Below, one piece after another: positions 15,558 to 25,800 of a stretch of 64,000 nucleotides of DNA (positions within the stretch are counted from its first letter, which is position 1; the number at the start of each line of letters is the position of its first letter). Source of the stretch: Streptomyces sp. TLI_053 (lineage in GTDB: Bacteria; Actinomycetota; Actinomycetes; Streptomycetales; Streptomycetaceae); assembly GCF_900105395.1 (NCBI RefSeq), contig NZ_LT629775.1, positions 8,707,501-8,771,500 on the forward strand, given 5' to 3'. The position numbers and the translations under genes were made by a program. The notes below the pieces were generated by a model. The model made no database searches and had not been told where the DNA came from. It worked only from the letters and a program-made list of their open reading frames with translations.

Positions 15558-16628
15558 TCAGTTCGGTGCCGGGCGGCCGTCGAGGGCGCGCAGCGCGTCC
15601 AGGACGTCCAGGCCGAGCTCCGGGTCGGCGTTCTCGGGGAGGCTGACCGAGACCCTGGTCGCCAGGCCCGCGTAGCGGCGGTGGACCTCCCGGGCGGCCT
15701 CCTCGACGGTGCCCGCGACGGCGAAGGTGTCGAAGACCCGGTCGTCGATCAGCGCGGCCATCTCCGGCCACCGCCCGCGCAGCGACAGGCGGTGCAGTTC
15801 CTCGTGCAGGTCCTCCCAGCCGTGCTGGGCGAGCACCGGCCGGTAGGCGGGCGTGGAGGCGTAGAAGGCGAGCCGCTCCCGGACGGAGGCGCGGTGGGCC
15901 CGCAGTTCCTCCTCGGTGCGGCCGGTCGCGGTGAGCACGCTCCCGACGACCTCGAACGGCCGTCCGGTCCAGGCCGCTCCCGCCGCCTCGGCCGCGCCGC
16001 GCTCCTCGGCCAGCGCCGGCAGCACCTGCCGGGTCAGGTAGTCGACCGAGGTGAACGGGTGGCTGAGGAAGCCGTCGGCGACCGCCCCGGCGGTGCGCAC
16101 CATCAGCGGGCCGACCCCGGCCAGCAGGATCCGCGGCACCCCGGCCGGGACCGGGTCGGGGGCGAAGACCGGCGTCATCACCGTGTGGGTGTAGAAGTCC
16201 CCCCGGAAGCGCAGACGGTCGCCGGTCTGCCAGCTGTGCCAGATCGCCCGCACCGCGTGCACGTACTCGCGCATCCGCGCGGCGGGCCGGTCCCAGGGCA
16301 TCCCGAAGCGCTTCTCGATGTGCGGCTTGACCTGCGAGCCGAGCCCGATCACGGCCCGGCCGCCGGACGCCGCGTGCAGCCCCCAGGCCTGGTAGGCGAG
16401 CGTCATCGGGGTGCGGGCGAGGGCGACCGCCACGCCGGTGGCGAGTTCGATCGAGCGGGTGCGGTCGGCGGCCCGGGCCAGCTGGAGGAACGGGTCGTAG
16501 GCGGTCTCGGAGACCACCAGGCGGTCCGCGCCCCGTCGTTCGGCCCGCTCGGCGGCGTCGAGGATGCCAGCCGGATGTGCGGGGGCGAGGGCGTCGAGGA
16601 GGAGGGCGGGGGCGTGCGGACGGTCCAT
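15558..16628 (-). CDS. LLM-class F420-dependent oxidoreductase (MSMEG_2256-like)
   Basis: 356-residue luciferase-like TIM-barrel protein. Motifs include RSIELATGVAVALARTPMTLA, GRAVIGLGSQVKPHIEKRF, and PRILLAGVGPLMVRTAGAVADGFLSHPF, matching the F420-dependent subfamily around MSMEG_2256 (TIGR03617). It probably reduces or oxidises a small molecule with F420. The ATG at 16628 opens MDRPHAPALLLDAL. It lies 62 bp downstream of a MarR gene on the same strand, so the two are likely cotranscribed. Substrate unknown. Confidence 0.87.
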   Translation of the reverse strand: MDRPHAPALLLDALAPAHPAGILDAAERAERRGADRLVVSETAYDPFLQLARAADRTRSIELATGVAVALARTPMTLAYQAWGLHAASGGRAVIGLGSQVKPHIEKRFGMPWDRPAARMREYVHAVRAIWHSWQTGDRLRFRGDFYTHTVMTPVFAPDPVPAGVPRILLAGVGPLMVRTAGAVADGFLSHPFTSVDYLTRQVLPALAEERGAAEAAGAAWTGRPFEVVGSVLTATGRTEEELRAHRASVRERLAFYASTPAYRPVLAQHGWEDLHEELHRLSLRGRWPEMAALIDDRVFDTFAVAGTVEEAAREVHRRYAGLATRVSVSLPENADPELGLDVLDALRALDGRPAPN

Positions 16629-16690
16629 GCGGTGGGGCTCCTGGTGCGGCGGGCGGGGTCCGCCGGGGCCGGGCGCCCGGCGGTGGTGGG

Positions 16691-17146
16691 TCAGGGGCGG
16701 GGCCAGGGCCGGCCGTCGAGGCGCTCGATGCCGGTGTTGAAGCGCCGCAGGAAGTCGGCGAAGGTCCGGACGTCCTCGGCGGGCCAGTCGGCCATCACCA
16801 GGTCGAGGGCGTGGGCGTGCGCGGCGCGGTCCTCGTCGAGGCGGCGTTCGCCCTCCTCGGTGGTGCGGAACTTGCGGGCCATCCCGCCGTCCGGGTCGGG
16901 GATCCGTTCGACCAGCCCGCCCCGGGTCATCGCGGCGGTCTGCCGGTTGAGGGTGGAGGCGTCCAGTCCGAAGGCGTCGCTGAGTTCGCCGATCGACATC
17001 GGGCCCTGCATCCGGATCCGGCTGAGCAGGATGTAGGCGCTGCGGTCGAGCCGGCTGCCCTCCGGCCGGGCGCCGGCCGGGCTCAGGTAGTGGTGCCGGC
17101 TGAGCACCATGTACTCGAACGCCACCTCGTCCGTGGGCCCGCTCAT
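16691..17146 (-). CDS. MarR-family transcriptional regulator
   Basis: 151 residues with a MarR winged helix: MSIGELSDAFGLDASTLNRQ is the recognition unit and RIPDPDGGMARKFRTTEEG the wing. The ATG at 17146 is preceded by GGAAGGA. It is divergent from an MFS drug exporter and upstream of an LLM oxidoreductase. An AT-rich palindrome near 17249 in this GC-rich intergenic region is the likely operator. The arrangement suggests a toxic small molecule is sensed, exported and perhaps modified. Confidence 0.87.
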   Translation of the reverse strand: MSGPTDEVAFEYMVLSRHHYLSPAGARPEGSRLDRSAYILLSRIRMQGPMSIGELSDAFGLDASTLNRQTAAMTRGGLVERIPDPDGGMARKFRTTEEGERRLDEDRAAHAHALDLVMADWPAEDVRTFADFLRRFNTGIERLDGRPWPRP

Positions 17147-17241
17147 GATGCCGTCCTTCCCGTCCCTGATTCCGGGGCGCTGACCTGCGGTGTTTGCGCA
17201 CAGTATGGCAGGCGGTCGCTCATCCGCACTGATGTGCACGA

Positions 17242-17256
17242 TACATATTATGTGTA
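17242..17256. promoter_or_regulatory. AT-rich palindrome, probable MarR operator
   Basis: TACATATTATGTGTA, 12 of 15 positions symmetrical, inside an AT-rich island between the divergent MarR and MFS genes. Confidence 0.55.
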
Positions 17257-17315
17257 CTCTGCATATGAACATCGAACCGTCCTGCCCGACGACCGGAACC
17301 GAGGAGCCCCCGCTC

Positions 17316-18842
17316 ATGGCCGCCCCACAGACCACCGCCCCCGACCGGACCCGGGGAGTCGTCGCCACGCTCGCCCTCACCGGCACGGTGGCGGCGATCA
17401 TGCAGACCCTGGTCACCCCGCTGATCGGCGAGCTGCCGAGAATCCTGGACACCTCCCCCTCCAACGCCTCCTGGGTGATCACCGCGACCCTGCTCTCCGC
17501 CGCCGTGTTCGTGCCGATCAGCGGCCGCCTCGGCGACCTGTTCGGCAAGCGGCGGATGCTGCTGGCCTGCTGCGTCCCGCTGCTGCTCGGCTCGGTGGTC
17601 TGCGCGCTGACCTCCTCGGTGCTGCCGATGATCGCCGGACGCGGCCTCCAGGGCATGGGCATGGGGGTGGTGCCGCTCGGCATCAGCCTGCTGCGCGACG
17701 TGCTGCCGCCCGAGCGGCTCGGCTCCGCGATCGCCCTGGTGAGCGCCTCGATGGGCATCGGCGGCGGCCTCGGCCTGCCGATCTCGGCGGCCGTCGCCCA
17801 GTACACCAGCTGGCGGGCGCTGTTCTGGGGCGCGGCCGTTCTGACGGTGGCGGTCGCGGTGATGATCCGCCTCCTGGTGCCCGCGCCCACCACCCGGCCG
17901 GCCGGCGGGCACTTCGACGCGGTCGGGGCGCTCGGCCTCGGCGCCGGCCTGGTCTGCCTGCTGCTGCCGGTCTCCAAGGGCGGTGACTGGGGCTGGACCG
18001 ACGGAACCACGCTCGGCCTGTTCGCGGCCGCGGTGGTCCTGCTGCTCGCCTGGGGCGTCTGGGAGCTGCGCCTCGCCGAGCCGCTGGTCGACCTGCGGGT
18101 GACCGCCCGGCCGAGGGTGCTGCTGACCAACGCGGCGTCGGTCCTGGTGGGCTTCGGGATGTACGCGCAGGCGCTGATCGTGCCGCAGCTGCTCCAGCTG
18201 CCGGAGGCCACCGGGTACGGGCTCGGCCAGTCGATGCTGGCGATGGGGCTGTGGATGGCGCCGTCCGGCCTGATGATGATGGTCGTCTCGCCGTTCGGCG
18301 GCCGGCTCTCGGCGGCGCGCGGTCCCAAGTTCACCCTGGTCGCCGGGGCGCTGGCGATCTCGGCCGGGTACGGGCTGTCGATGGTGCTGATCGGGTCCAC
18401 CTGGGGCGTGCTGGTGGTGACGCTGATCTGCAACGCCGGTGTGGGTCTCGCGTACGGTGCGATGCCGGCGCTGATCATGAGCGCGGTGCCGCTCTCCGAG
18501 ACGGCCTCGGCGAACAGCTTCAACAGTCTGATGCGCTCGCTCGGCACCTCGGTCTCCGCGGCCGTGGTCGGCGTCGTGCTCGCGCAGCTGACCACCACCG
18601 TGGGCGGGCACGTGCTGCCTTCCGAGACCGGCTTCCGGGTGGGTCTGCTGATCGGCTGCGGGGTGGCCCTGGCCGCCGCGGCGGTGGCCGCCGCCGTGCC
18701 GGCGCCGCCGCTCCCCGCGGTGCGGGAGGCCGCCGCCGCCCAGGAGTCCGCTGCCGCCCAGAAGTCCGGCGCCGCCCAGGAGTCCGCCGGGGCGGCCGGG
18801 GCGGCCGATGCCGCTCCCGCCCAGGACGGCACCCGCACCTGA
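17316..18842 (+). CDS. DHA2-type MFS drug exporter
   Basis: 508 residues, 14 predicted membrane segments as in the DHA2 (EmrB/QacA) group. Signature stretches are SNASWVITATLLSAAVFVPI, the motif A loop GRLGDLFGKRRML and GRGLQGMGMGVVPLGISLLRD. The ATG at 17316 has GAGGAG nine bases upstream, preferred over the in-frame ATGs in the operator region. The C terminus carries an Ala-rich tail with repeated AAQ-S/K-SA-type units. Proton-driven efflux of a drug-like compound under MarR control is the likely role. Confidence 0.9.
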   Translation: MAAPQTTAPDRTRGVVATLALTGTVAAIMQTLVTPLIGELPRILDTSPSNASWVITATLLSAAVFVPISGRLGDLFGKRRMLLACCVPLLLGSVVCALTSSVLPMIAGRGLQGMGMGVVPLGISLLRDVLPPERLGSAIALVSASMGIGGGLGLPISAAVAQYTSWRALFWGAAVLTVAVAVMIRLLVPAPTTRPAGGHFDAVGALGLGAGLVCLLLPVSKGGDWGWTDGTTLGLFAAAVVLLLAWGVWELRLAEPLVDLRVTARPRVLLTNAASVLVGFGMYAQALIVPQLLQLPEATGYGLGQSMLAMGLWMAPSGLMMMVVSPFGGRLSAARGPKFTLVAGALAISAGYGLSMVLIGSTWGVLVVTLICNAGVGLAYGAMPALIMSAVPLSETASANSFNSLMRSLGTSVSAAVVGVVLAQLTTTVGGHVLPSETGFRVGLLIGCGVALAAAAVAAAVPAPPLPAVREAAAAQESAAAQKSGAAQESAGAAGAADAAPAQDGTRT

Positions 18843-18900
18843 TCGGGCGCGGGCCCGACCGAGTGCGGGTCCGACCGAGTGCGGACCCGATCGGGTGAGT

Positions 18901-18920
18901 GCCCGGCGCGTGCGCCGGGC
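18901..18920 (+). terminator. Terminator hairpin
   Basis: GCCCGGCGCG followed by TGCGCCGGGC, a compact near-perfect palindrome after the MFS gene. It is preceded by short direct repeats of GACCGAGTGCGG. Confidence 0.6.
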
Positions 18921-18984
18921 CTCCCCGAGCCGGGCGGGTGAGCATACCGAGGGACAAGTCACCCCCCGAGGAAGGGATTTCGCC

Positions 18985-19575
18985 ATGGGTCGGGCTCTGA
19001 TCGTGGTCGACGTGCAGAAGGACTTCTGTGAGGGCGGCAGCGTCCCGGTGAAGGGCGGCGCCGGGCGGGCCGGTGCCATCGCCGAGCTGGTCCGCACGGC
19101 GGACGGCGAGTACAGCTGCGTCGTCGCCACCCGCGACCACCACATCGACCCGGGCCCGCACTTCTCCGACCACCCGGACTTCCGGGAGTCGTTCCCGGTG
19201 CACTGCGTGGTCGGCAGCGAGGGCGGCGAGTTCCACCCCGACTTCGCCCCCGCCGTGGCCGAAGGGGCGGTCGACGAGGTGTTCTTCAAGGGTGCCCGGT
19301 CCGCGTCGAAGAGCGGCTTCGAGGGCTTCGCCGCGGACGGCACCCCGCTGGCCGACTGGCTGCGCGCCCGCGGTGTCGAGGGTGTCGACGTCGTCGGCAT
19401 CGCCACCGACCACTGCGTCCGGGCCACCGCTCTGGACGGGGCGAAGGCGGGCTTCGCGGTCCGGGTGCTGCTCGACTACACGGCGGGGGTCGCCGCCGGT
19501 ACCACCGCCACGGCGCTGGGCGAACTCCGGGACGCCGGGGTCGAGCTGACGGGCACCCCGGTGGTCCTGGCCTGA
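18985..19575 (+). CDS. pncA: Nicotinamidase (isochorismatase-like cysteine hydrolase)
   Basis: 196 residues. Hydrolyses nicotinamide to nicotinate in NAD salvage. The catalytic triad is visible: Asp in VDVQKDF, Lys in FFKGARS and Cys in ATDHCVRATALDG. The metal-binding motif is RDHHIDPGPHFSDHP, and PVHCVVGSEGGEFHPDF is typical of PncA rather than of other isochorismatase-like proteins. The ATG at 18985 is preceded by GAGGAAGGG. Single gene between two hairpin-bounded units. Confidence 0.93.
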   Translation: MGRALIVVDVQKDFCEGGSVPVKGGAGRAGAIAELVRTADGEYSCVVATRDHHIDPGPHFSDHPDFRESFPVHCVVGSEGGEFHPDFAPAVAEGAVDEVFFKGARSASKSGFEGFAADGTPLADWLRARGVEGVDVVGIATDHCVRATALDGAKAGFAVRVLLDYTAGVAAGTTATALGELRDAGVELTGTPVVLA

Positions 19576-19734
19576 GCCGCGGCGTTCCGGTCGGCCCCCG
19601 GGCCCGACCGGCGCGGCGGGGCGGTGGGCCGGCGGGGCAGGCCGGGCTGGGCCCGACCGGAACCGCGTGACGGGGGGTGGTGGTCTGCGTAGACTCGGTC
19701 GCCCTGTGCCCGGACGAGTCCTGGAGCCGTTGCC

Positions 19735-21399
19735 ATGACCCCGCCCCCTCCCGTGCCCGCTCCCAGCATCAGCGCCGGCAGTACCTCGGTGCCGCTGCTG
19801 GAGCACACCATCGGCGTCGCGCTCGACCGCGCGGTGGCCGCGTTCCCGGACCGGGAGGCGCTGGTGGACCTGCCGAGCGGGCGCCGCTGGACCTACCGGG
19901 AGCTGGCTGCCGAGGTGGACCGGATCGCGCTGGGGCTGCTGGGCCTGGGAGTCGGGGCCGGCGACCGGGTCGGCATCTGGGCGCCGAACTGCCCCGAGTG
20001 GGTGTTCACCCAGTACGCCACCGCCCGGATCGGCGCGATCCTGGTGACCGTCAACCCGGGCTACCGCGCGCACGAGGTCGAGTACGTGCTGCGGCAGGCG
20101 GGGATCCGTACAGTGGTGGCCGCGGCGGGTTTCAAGACCTCCGACTACGCGGCCATGCTCGCCGAGGCCGGCCCGCGCTGCCCCGGCCTGCGGGACGTGC
20201 TGCTGATCGGCTCCCCGGAGTGGCGGGAGCTGGCGGCGGCGGGGGAGCGCGGCGACCGGGAGCGGCTGGTGGCGGCCGGCGCCGGACTCGGCGCCCACGA
20301 CCCGATCAACATCCAGTACACCTCGGGCACCACCGGCTTCCCCAAGGGCGCCACCCTGTCGCACCACAACATCCTCAACAACGGTTACTTCGTCGGGGAG
20401 TTGTGCGGCTACACGGAGGCGGACCGGATCTGCGTCCCGGTGCCCTTCTACCACTGTTTCGGCATGGTGATGGGCAACCTGGCGGCGCTCTCGCACGGGG
20501 CCTGCGTGGTGGTCCCGGCCCCGGCCTTCGACCCGGCGGCCACCCTGCGCGCGGTGGCGGCCGAACGCTGCACCTCGCTCTACGGCGTGCCGACCATGTT
20601 CATCGCCGAGCTGAACGACCCGGGCTTCGCCGAGAACGACCTGTCGAGTCTGCGCACCGGGATCATGGCCGGCTCACCGTGTCCGATCGAGGTGATGAAG
20701 CAGGTCGTCGACCGGATGGGCATGCGGGACGTCTCCATCTGCTACGGCATGACCGAGACCTCCCCGGTCTCCACCCAGACCAGGGCCGAGGACCCGCTGG
20801 AGCGGCGGGTGTCCACCGTCGGCCGGGTCGGCCCGCACCTGGAGGTCGCGGTGGCCGACCCGGAGACCGGCCTGACCGTGCCGCGCGGCACCCCGGGCGA
20901 ACTCCGCACCCGGGGCTACTCGGTCATGCTCGGCTACTGGGACCAGCCGGACCGCACCGCGGAGGCGGTCGACGCCGAGGGCTGGATGCACACCGGCGAC
21001 CTCGCGGTGATGGACGAGGAGGGGTACCTCAACATCACCGGCAGGCTCAAGGACATGGTGATCAGGGGCGGCGAGAACATCTACCCGCGCGAGGTCGAGG
21101 AGTTCCTGCACACCCACCCCGACATCCTGGACGTCCAGGTCGTCGGCGTCCCCGACGTCAAGTACGGCGAGGAGCTGATGGCCTGGATCCGGCCGCGGCC
21201 CGGGGCGCCCGAGCTGACCGCGGAGACGCTGCGCGAGTACTGCGCGGGCCGGATCGCGCACTACAAGGTGCCGCGCTACGTGCACCTGGTGGAGGAGTTC
21301 CCGATGACGGTCACCGGGAAGGTCCGCAAGGTGGAGATGCGGGAGCGGGCCGTCGAACTGCTGGGCCTGGCCGACGCGGCCGACGTCGAGCACGCCTGA
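19735..21399 (+). CDS. Fatty-acid/acyl-CoA ligase (AMP-binding)
   Basis: 554 residues of the ANL superfamily. The P-loop YTSGTTGFPKGA, the adenine-binding YGMTETSP, GWMHTGD, the hinge GRLKDMVIRGGENIYPREVE and the catalytic lysine region TVTGKVRKVEM are all present. Overall it resembles medium- or long-chain acyl-CoA synthetases of the FadD type used in beta-oxidation. A -10-like TAGACT lies 47 bp upstream of the ATG. Chain-length preference cannot be read from the sequence. Confidence 0.88.
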   Translation: MTPPPPVPAPSISAGSTSVPLLEHTIGVALDRAVAAFPDREALVDLPSGRRWTYRELAAEVDRIALGLLGLGVGAGDRVGIWAPNCPEWVFTQYATARIGAILVTVNPGYRAHEVEYVLRQAGIRTVVAAAGFKTSDYAAMLAEAGPRCPGLRDVLLIGSPEWRELAAAGERGDRERLVAAGAGLGAHDPINIQYTSGTTGFPKGATLSHHNILNNGYFVGELCGYTEADRICVPVPFYHCFGMVMGNLAALSHGACVVVPAPAFDPAATLRAVAAERCTSLYGVPTMFIAELNDPGFAENDLSSLRTGIMAGSPCPIEVMKQVVDRMGMRDVSICYGMTETSPVSTQTRAEDPLERRVSTVGRVGPHLEVAVADPETGLTVPRGTPGELRTRGYSVMLGYWDQPDRTAEAVDAEGWMHTGDLAVMDEEGYLNITGRLKDMVIRGGENIYPREVEEFLHTHPDILDVQVVGVPDVKYGEELMAWIRPRPGAPELTAETLREYCAGRIAHYKVPRYVHLVEEFPMTVTGKVRKVEMRERAVELLGLADAADVEHA

Positions 21400-21423
21400 G
21401 CGCGGCGGCCGGGCGGGCGCGGC

Positions 21424-21463
21424 CCGTCGCGGGCCCCCGGGAGCACCCGGGGGCCCGCGACGG
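21424..21463. terminator. Bidirectional terminator
   Basis: Perfect 18-bp stem with an AGCA tetraloop between the convergent acyl-CoA ligase and amidase genes. Confidence 0.8.
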
Positions 21464-21529
21464 CGAGGACGGGTCGTGCCGCGGGACCGCGACTCGGACC
21501 GCGACTCGGAGCGAGGCTGGGAACGCGAC

Positions 21530-22513
21530 TCAGATCGCGGCGACCTCGGCCCGCAGCGCGGGCAGGGCGGCGTACATGACGCCGCCCGGGCAGTCGGTGG
21601 CCAGCCAGTCGCGGTGACCGCTGATCATGTCGACCGGCTTGGTCACGCCGTTGACCGGGTTGACGAAGGTGACCTTCGCCTGCGGGTCGAGCCCGTGGGT
21701 GCGGGCGGCCAGCGCGAGCACCAGGGCGAGCGAGCGACGGGCCTTGGCGGTGGGCTCCTGGTTGACCAGGGTGCCGAGCAGCGCGACACCGAGGTTGCCC
21801 GAGTTGAAGCCGGCGGTGTGGAAGGCGGTCACCGCGTTGCCGTTGGCGTCGAACCCGGGGATGCCGTCGTCACCGGACCAGCGGCCCTCGTAGATCCGGC
21901 CGGCCTCGTCGATGAGGAAGTGGTAGCCGATGTCGCCCCAGTCGTTGGTGATCGCGTGGTACTCGTAGATCGCGCGCACGGTGGCGGCCGGGTCCGGGTC
22001 CGCGTTCGGGGTGTCGGTGTGGTGCACCGTCAGGGTCTGCAGCGGGTAGTACTTGGCGGGGGAGTTCTCCACGCCGTTCTTGAACCGCTTGGACTCGTCG
22101 GCGCCCCAGGCGGCCCGGCTCAGGTACTCGACGCCGCAGAAGGTGACCGGCGTGGTCGGGGAGAGCGCGGTGGTGCGGGCCGGGCCCGCGGTGGTGTCCA
22201 GCGCGGTGGAGCGCAGGTTGGTGGCGCCGTCGGGCAGCCGCAGGTCGTAACCGACCGCGCCGTCGGCCGGGACCAGCGCGGCCGAGACCGGGGCGGCCTT
22301 CGCGGCGGTGCCCGCGACGTCGGGGCCGCCCGCGCAACCGGTGGCGATCGGCTGCCAGGCGCCGGGGCCGGTCTCCTCGTGGTGGAGCCGGATGGCGCCG
22401 CCGCGGCGCGGGCCGTCCCAGCTGACGCCGACGTACTGGATCGGGAAGTCGGTCCGCACACCGGCGGCGGCGCGACCGGCGGCCGAGCGGGCCCGGGTGG
22501 CCGGGACGGTCAC
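21530..22513 (-). CDS. PGRP-type N-acetylmuramoyl-L-alanine amidase domain (main part of a frameshifted gene)
   Basis: 327 codons. The C-terminal two thirds is a type 2 amidase/PGRP domain: YLSRAAWGADES, zinc ligand His in LTVHHTDTPN, IGYHFLIDEAGRIYEGRW, GVALLGTL and ISGHRDWLATDCPG. It cleaves the MurNAc-L-Ala bond of peptidoglycan. From the GTG at 22513 there is no signal peptide. A perfect twin-arginine signal peptide is encoded just upstream in another frame, ending in a TGA that overlaps this GTG. I therefore read the two as one gene split by a one-base frameshift. Confidence 0.82.
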   Translation of the reverse strand: MTVPATRARSAAGRAAAGVRTDFPIQYVGVSWDGPRRGGAIRLHHEETGPGAWQPIATGCAGGPDVAGTAAKAAPVSAALVPADGAVGYDLRLPDGATNLRSTALDTTAGPARTTALSPTTPVTFCGVEYLSRAAWGADESKRFKNGVENSPAKYYPLQTLTVHHTDTPNADPDPAATVRAIYEYHAITNDWGDIGYHFLIDEAGRIYEGRWSGDDGIPGFDANGNAVTAFHTAGFNSGNLGVALLGTLVNQEPTAKARRSLALVLALAARTHGLDPQAKVTFVNPVNGVTKPVDMISGHRDWLATDCPGGVMYAALPALRAEVAAI

Positions 22514-22689
22514 GGTCCGGGCGGCCTGGCTGCCGGGCGCGGCCGGGGCCGCGGGGCCGGGGTGGTCGGCCCGGCCGGGGTGCTCGGCGCGGCGGCGTGC
22601 GCGGCCGGGGCGGTGGCGATCGCGGCGGCGGTGGCGCCGATCGCGGTCACCAGCGTGCGACGGCTCACGGCGGAGCTGGGGTTCGGCAT
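22510..22689 (-). pseudogene. Signal-peptide fragment of the amidase gene, out of frame
   Basis: 59 codons from an ATG at 22689 with AGGA upstream. It reads MPNPSSAVSRRTLVTAIGAT and ends ATAPAAHAAAP, a textbook Tat signal (SRRTLVT) with an AHA cleavage site, then runs into a Pro-rich stretch and a TGA at 22510-22512. The frame that carries the amidase stays open upstream through the same stretch. The break is thus an indel, or a -1 shift, somewhere in the C/G runs of about 22514-22570. Assembly error is possible. Confidence 0.7.
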
Positions 22690-22752
22690 CGGGATCCTGT
22701 TCTCGGGGTGGTACGGGTGCAGGCCGACCGGCCGTGAGCCGGTCAATCAGTC

Positions 22753-22790
22753 GATCATGAATCTACCCAAATGATCGTTTCTGGTGGCAA
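22753..22790 (-). promoter_or_regulatory. Promoter and flanking inverted repeat of the amidase gene
   Basis: On the minus strand TTGCCA (22790-22785) and GTAGAT (22766-22761) are separated by 18 bp, in an unusually AT-rich patch. GATCAT/ATGATC arms at 22753-22758 and 22771-22776 bracket the -10 and could be an operator. Confidence 0.55.
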
Positions 22791-22885
22791 CCCCTAAAAT
22801 TCGCCTGCCCGAACGGGCATCCCGTCCGACCGTCCCGGCCCGGTCGGCCCGACCGCCCCGCCCTGCCCCCGCCGGTCCGCCACCG

Positions 22886-25800
22886 CTACCCGAGGATCCG
22901 CAGCGCCGCCGCCGCCCGATCCCCCACCGGTGCCCCGGCGCACGCGAGTTCGCCGAGATAGAGGCAGACATCCGCCCGCGCCGCACCGGCACCCGGCACC
23001 GCGAGGAACGCCCGCGCCAACTCCTCCGGACCGGCCTCCCCCGCGACCAGACCGTGCAGCAGCTTGCGCACCGCCGGCTCGAACGGGTCCTGCGGATCCT
23101 CGTACGGGCACTCCAGGAAGGCCTCCCAGGCCTCCGCCGAATCCGCCGGCCCCTCCGTCAGCAGCCGCAGCACCGCCACCTCCATCAGCACCGTCGACGA
23201 GGCCGCGGCCTCGGGCGACACCTCCGCCAGCAGCGCCCGGGCCTCCTCGAACCGGCCGTCGTGCCGGTACGCCGCCGCCAGCGCGCACCGCACCGCCGGA
23301 TCCTCCGGATCACGGGCCAGCACCGCCGCCAGGTCGGCGACCGCCGCCGCCGGGCGCCCGGCCTGCCGGTGTGCCTGACCGCGCTCGGCCAGGGCCCAGG
23401 TGTACTCCGGATTGTGAGTGACCGCCGCCGTGAGATCGGCGATCGCCTCCTCCACCAGACCGGCCTGCCGCCGGGCCTGCCCCCGGGACCCGAGCGCCCA
23501 GGGGTCGTCCGGTTCGAGCGCCAGCGCGGCACTCAGATCGGTGATCGCCTCCGCGAGGTCCCCCGCCAGCCGGTGCGCCTCGCCCCGCAGCGCCAGCGCC
23601 CAGGCGTACTCCGGGTCGATCGCGAGGACGGCCGTCAGGTCCGCGATCGCGTCGTCCAGCCGGCCCGCCTGCCGGTACGCCTGCCCGCGCGCCCGCAGCG
23701 CCCACACGTCCGAGGGGTCCAGCTCCAGCGCCGAACTCAGGTCGGCGACCGCCTGCGCCAGCCGGCCCGCCTGCCGGTGCGCCTCGCCGCGCTCGGCCAG
23801 TGCCCACGCGTACTCCGGGTCCAGCGCGAGGGCGGCGGTGAAGTCCGCGATCGCCTCCTCCAGTCGGCCCGCCTGCCGGTGCGCCTCGCCCCGTTCGCCG
23901 ACCGCCCACGCGTACTCCGGGTTGAGGGCCAGCGCGGCGGTGAAGTCCGCGATCGCCTCCTCCAGCCGCCCCGCCTGCCGGTGCGCCTGGGCACGCGAGC
24001 CCAGCGCCCACGCGTGCTCGGGAGTGAGCGCGATCGCCGCCGTGAAGTCGGCCACCGCCTCCTCGGGCCGGCCCGCCTGCCGGTGCGCCTCGCCCCGCTC
24101 GGCCAGCGCCCAGGCGTTCTCCGGGCCGAGCGCCAGCGCGGCGGTCAGATCGGCGATCGCGTCGTCCAGCCGACCGGCCTGCCGCAGCGCCTGGCCCCGT
24201 GAACTCAGCGACCAGGCGTCACCGGGATCCAGCGCCAGCGCGGCGGTGAAGTCCGCGACCGCGTCCGCCAGCCGCCCGGCCGTCCGGAACGCCTCGCCGC
24301 GCTGGGTGAACGCCCACGCGTACTCCGGGTCGAGCAGGATGGCGGCGGTCAGATCGGCGACCGCCTCGTCCACCCGCCCGGCCAGCCGGTGCGCCTGGCC
24401 GCGCGATCCCAGCGCCCAGGCGTCGTCCGGGTCGAGCGCCAGCGCCGCCGTGAAGTCGGCCATCGCCTCCTCGGTCAGCCCGGCCAACTGCCGGGCCTCG
24501 CCGCGCCGGGACAGCGCCCAGGCGTACTCCGGGTCGAGGGCCAGTGCCGCCGTGAAGTCCGTCAGCGCCCGCTCGTGGTGGCCGTGCCAGTTGAGCACAC
24601 GCCCCCGGTAGGCGAGCGCCTGCGGCAGATCGGCGGCGATCGCGACGGCCTGGTCGAGGTCGGCCAGGGCATCGTCGTCCCGGTCCTCGACGAAGTACTG
24701 GTAGCCGCGATGGGTGAGCGCCCACGCCCGCACCCGGACCGGCAGACCGGGACCGGCGAGCACGTCCAGGACCGCCAGCACCGGCTGCTCGCCGGCCGCC
24801 GCCGCGTGGATCCGGCGGGCCCAGCGGGTCAGTTCGGCGTCGTCGCTGTCCTGCGCGGCCTGGTTGAGCATCTCCGCCCACGGTGCCAGCGCGTCCGGCG
24901 CGTCCCCGGCGGTGCGCGCGGTGTGCTCCAGGGCGTGCGGCAGCCGGGCCAGCGGATCGGAGCAGAGCAGGTGGTAGGTCTCGTTCAGCAGCTGCCGCCG
25001 CCACCTGGGGTCGGCGCCGCACCGGGCCGCCGGCAGGTACTGCTCGACCGCCGCCCTCGCCGCGGCGTGGTGCTCGGCGAGGCGGATGTGCGCGGCCGTC
25101 CACTCCCGCGGGGTGTGGATCCGGCGCCGGCGCACCATGCTGCTGCGGACCACGGAGTGGTACTGCAGGAAGTCGCCGCGCCCGGTCACGAAGGGCTGCA
25201 CCGAGAGCCAGTCCCAGACGGCCGGTTCGGCCTCCGGGACGGCGCAGGCGAACAGGTCGCGGTTGAGCTGCAGCGGCAGCGCGGCGGCCAGTACGGTGTC
25301 CCGGCGCTCCGGTTCGGGGATCCACTGCAGGAAGCGCACCACCGCCTGGTCGACCATGTCGGCGCCGACATCGGCGACCTCCTCGACCGCGCCGGGATCC
25401 GCCGCCGCCAGCAGTGCGACCAGCAGCGGCAGCCGCATCGACATCCGCAGCACCGCGTCGACCACCAGCGGGTCGGTGACCCCGCGCGCCGTGAGCAGGT
25501 CGCGGGCCTCCTGTTCGGTGAACACCTCCAGCGGCACGTCCACCAGCACCGGCCGCCACGGTGCCCACTCGCGCTCGGCCAGCTCGTCCCGGCCGGCCAG
25601 CACGAACACCACCTCCAGCGGCAACGGGCCGAACGCGTCGTCGAGGATCTCCCGCAGCCAGCTGTCGAGATAGCGGCCCGTCAGCTCCCAGGTGTCGAGG
25701 AACAGCACGATCCAGGGGCGGCGGTCACGGTCCCGGCCGCGGTCCCGGTCGCGGTCGCAGAGCCGGGACAGTTCCGCGACGAAGGCCCGGCCGAGCGCCG

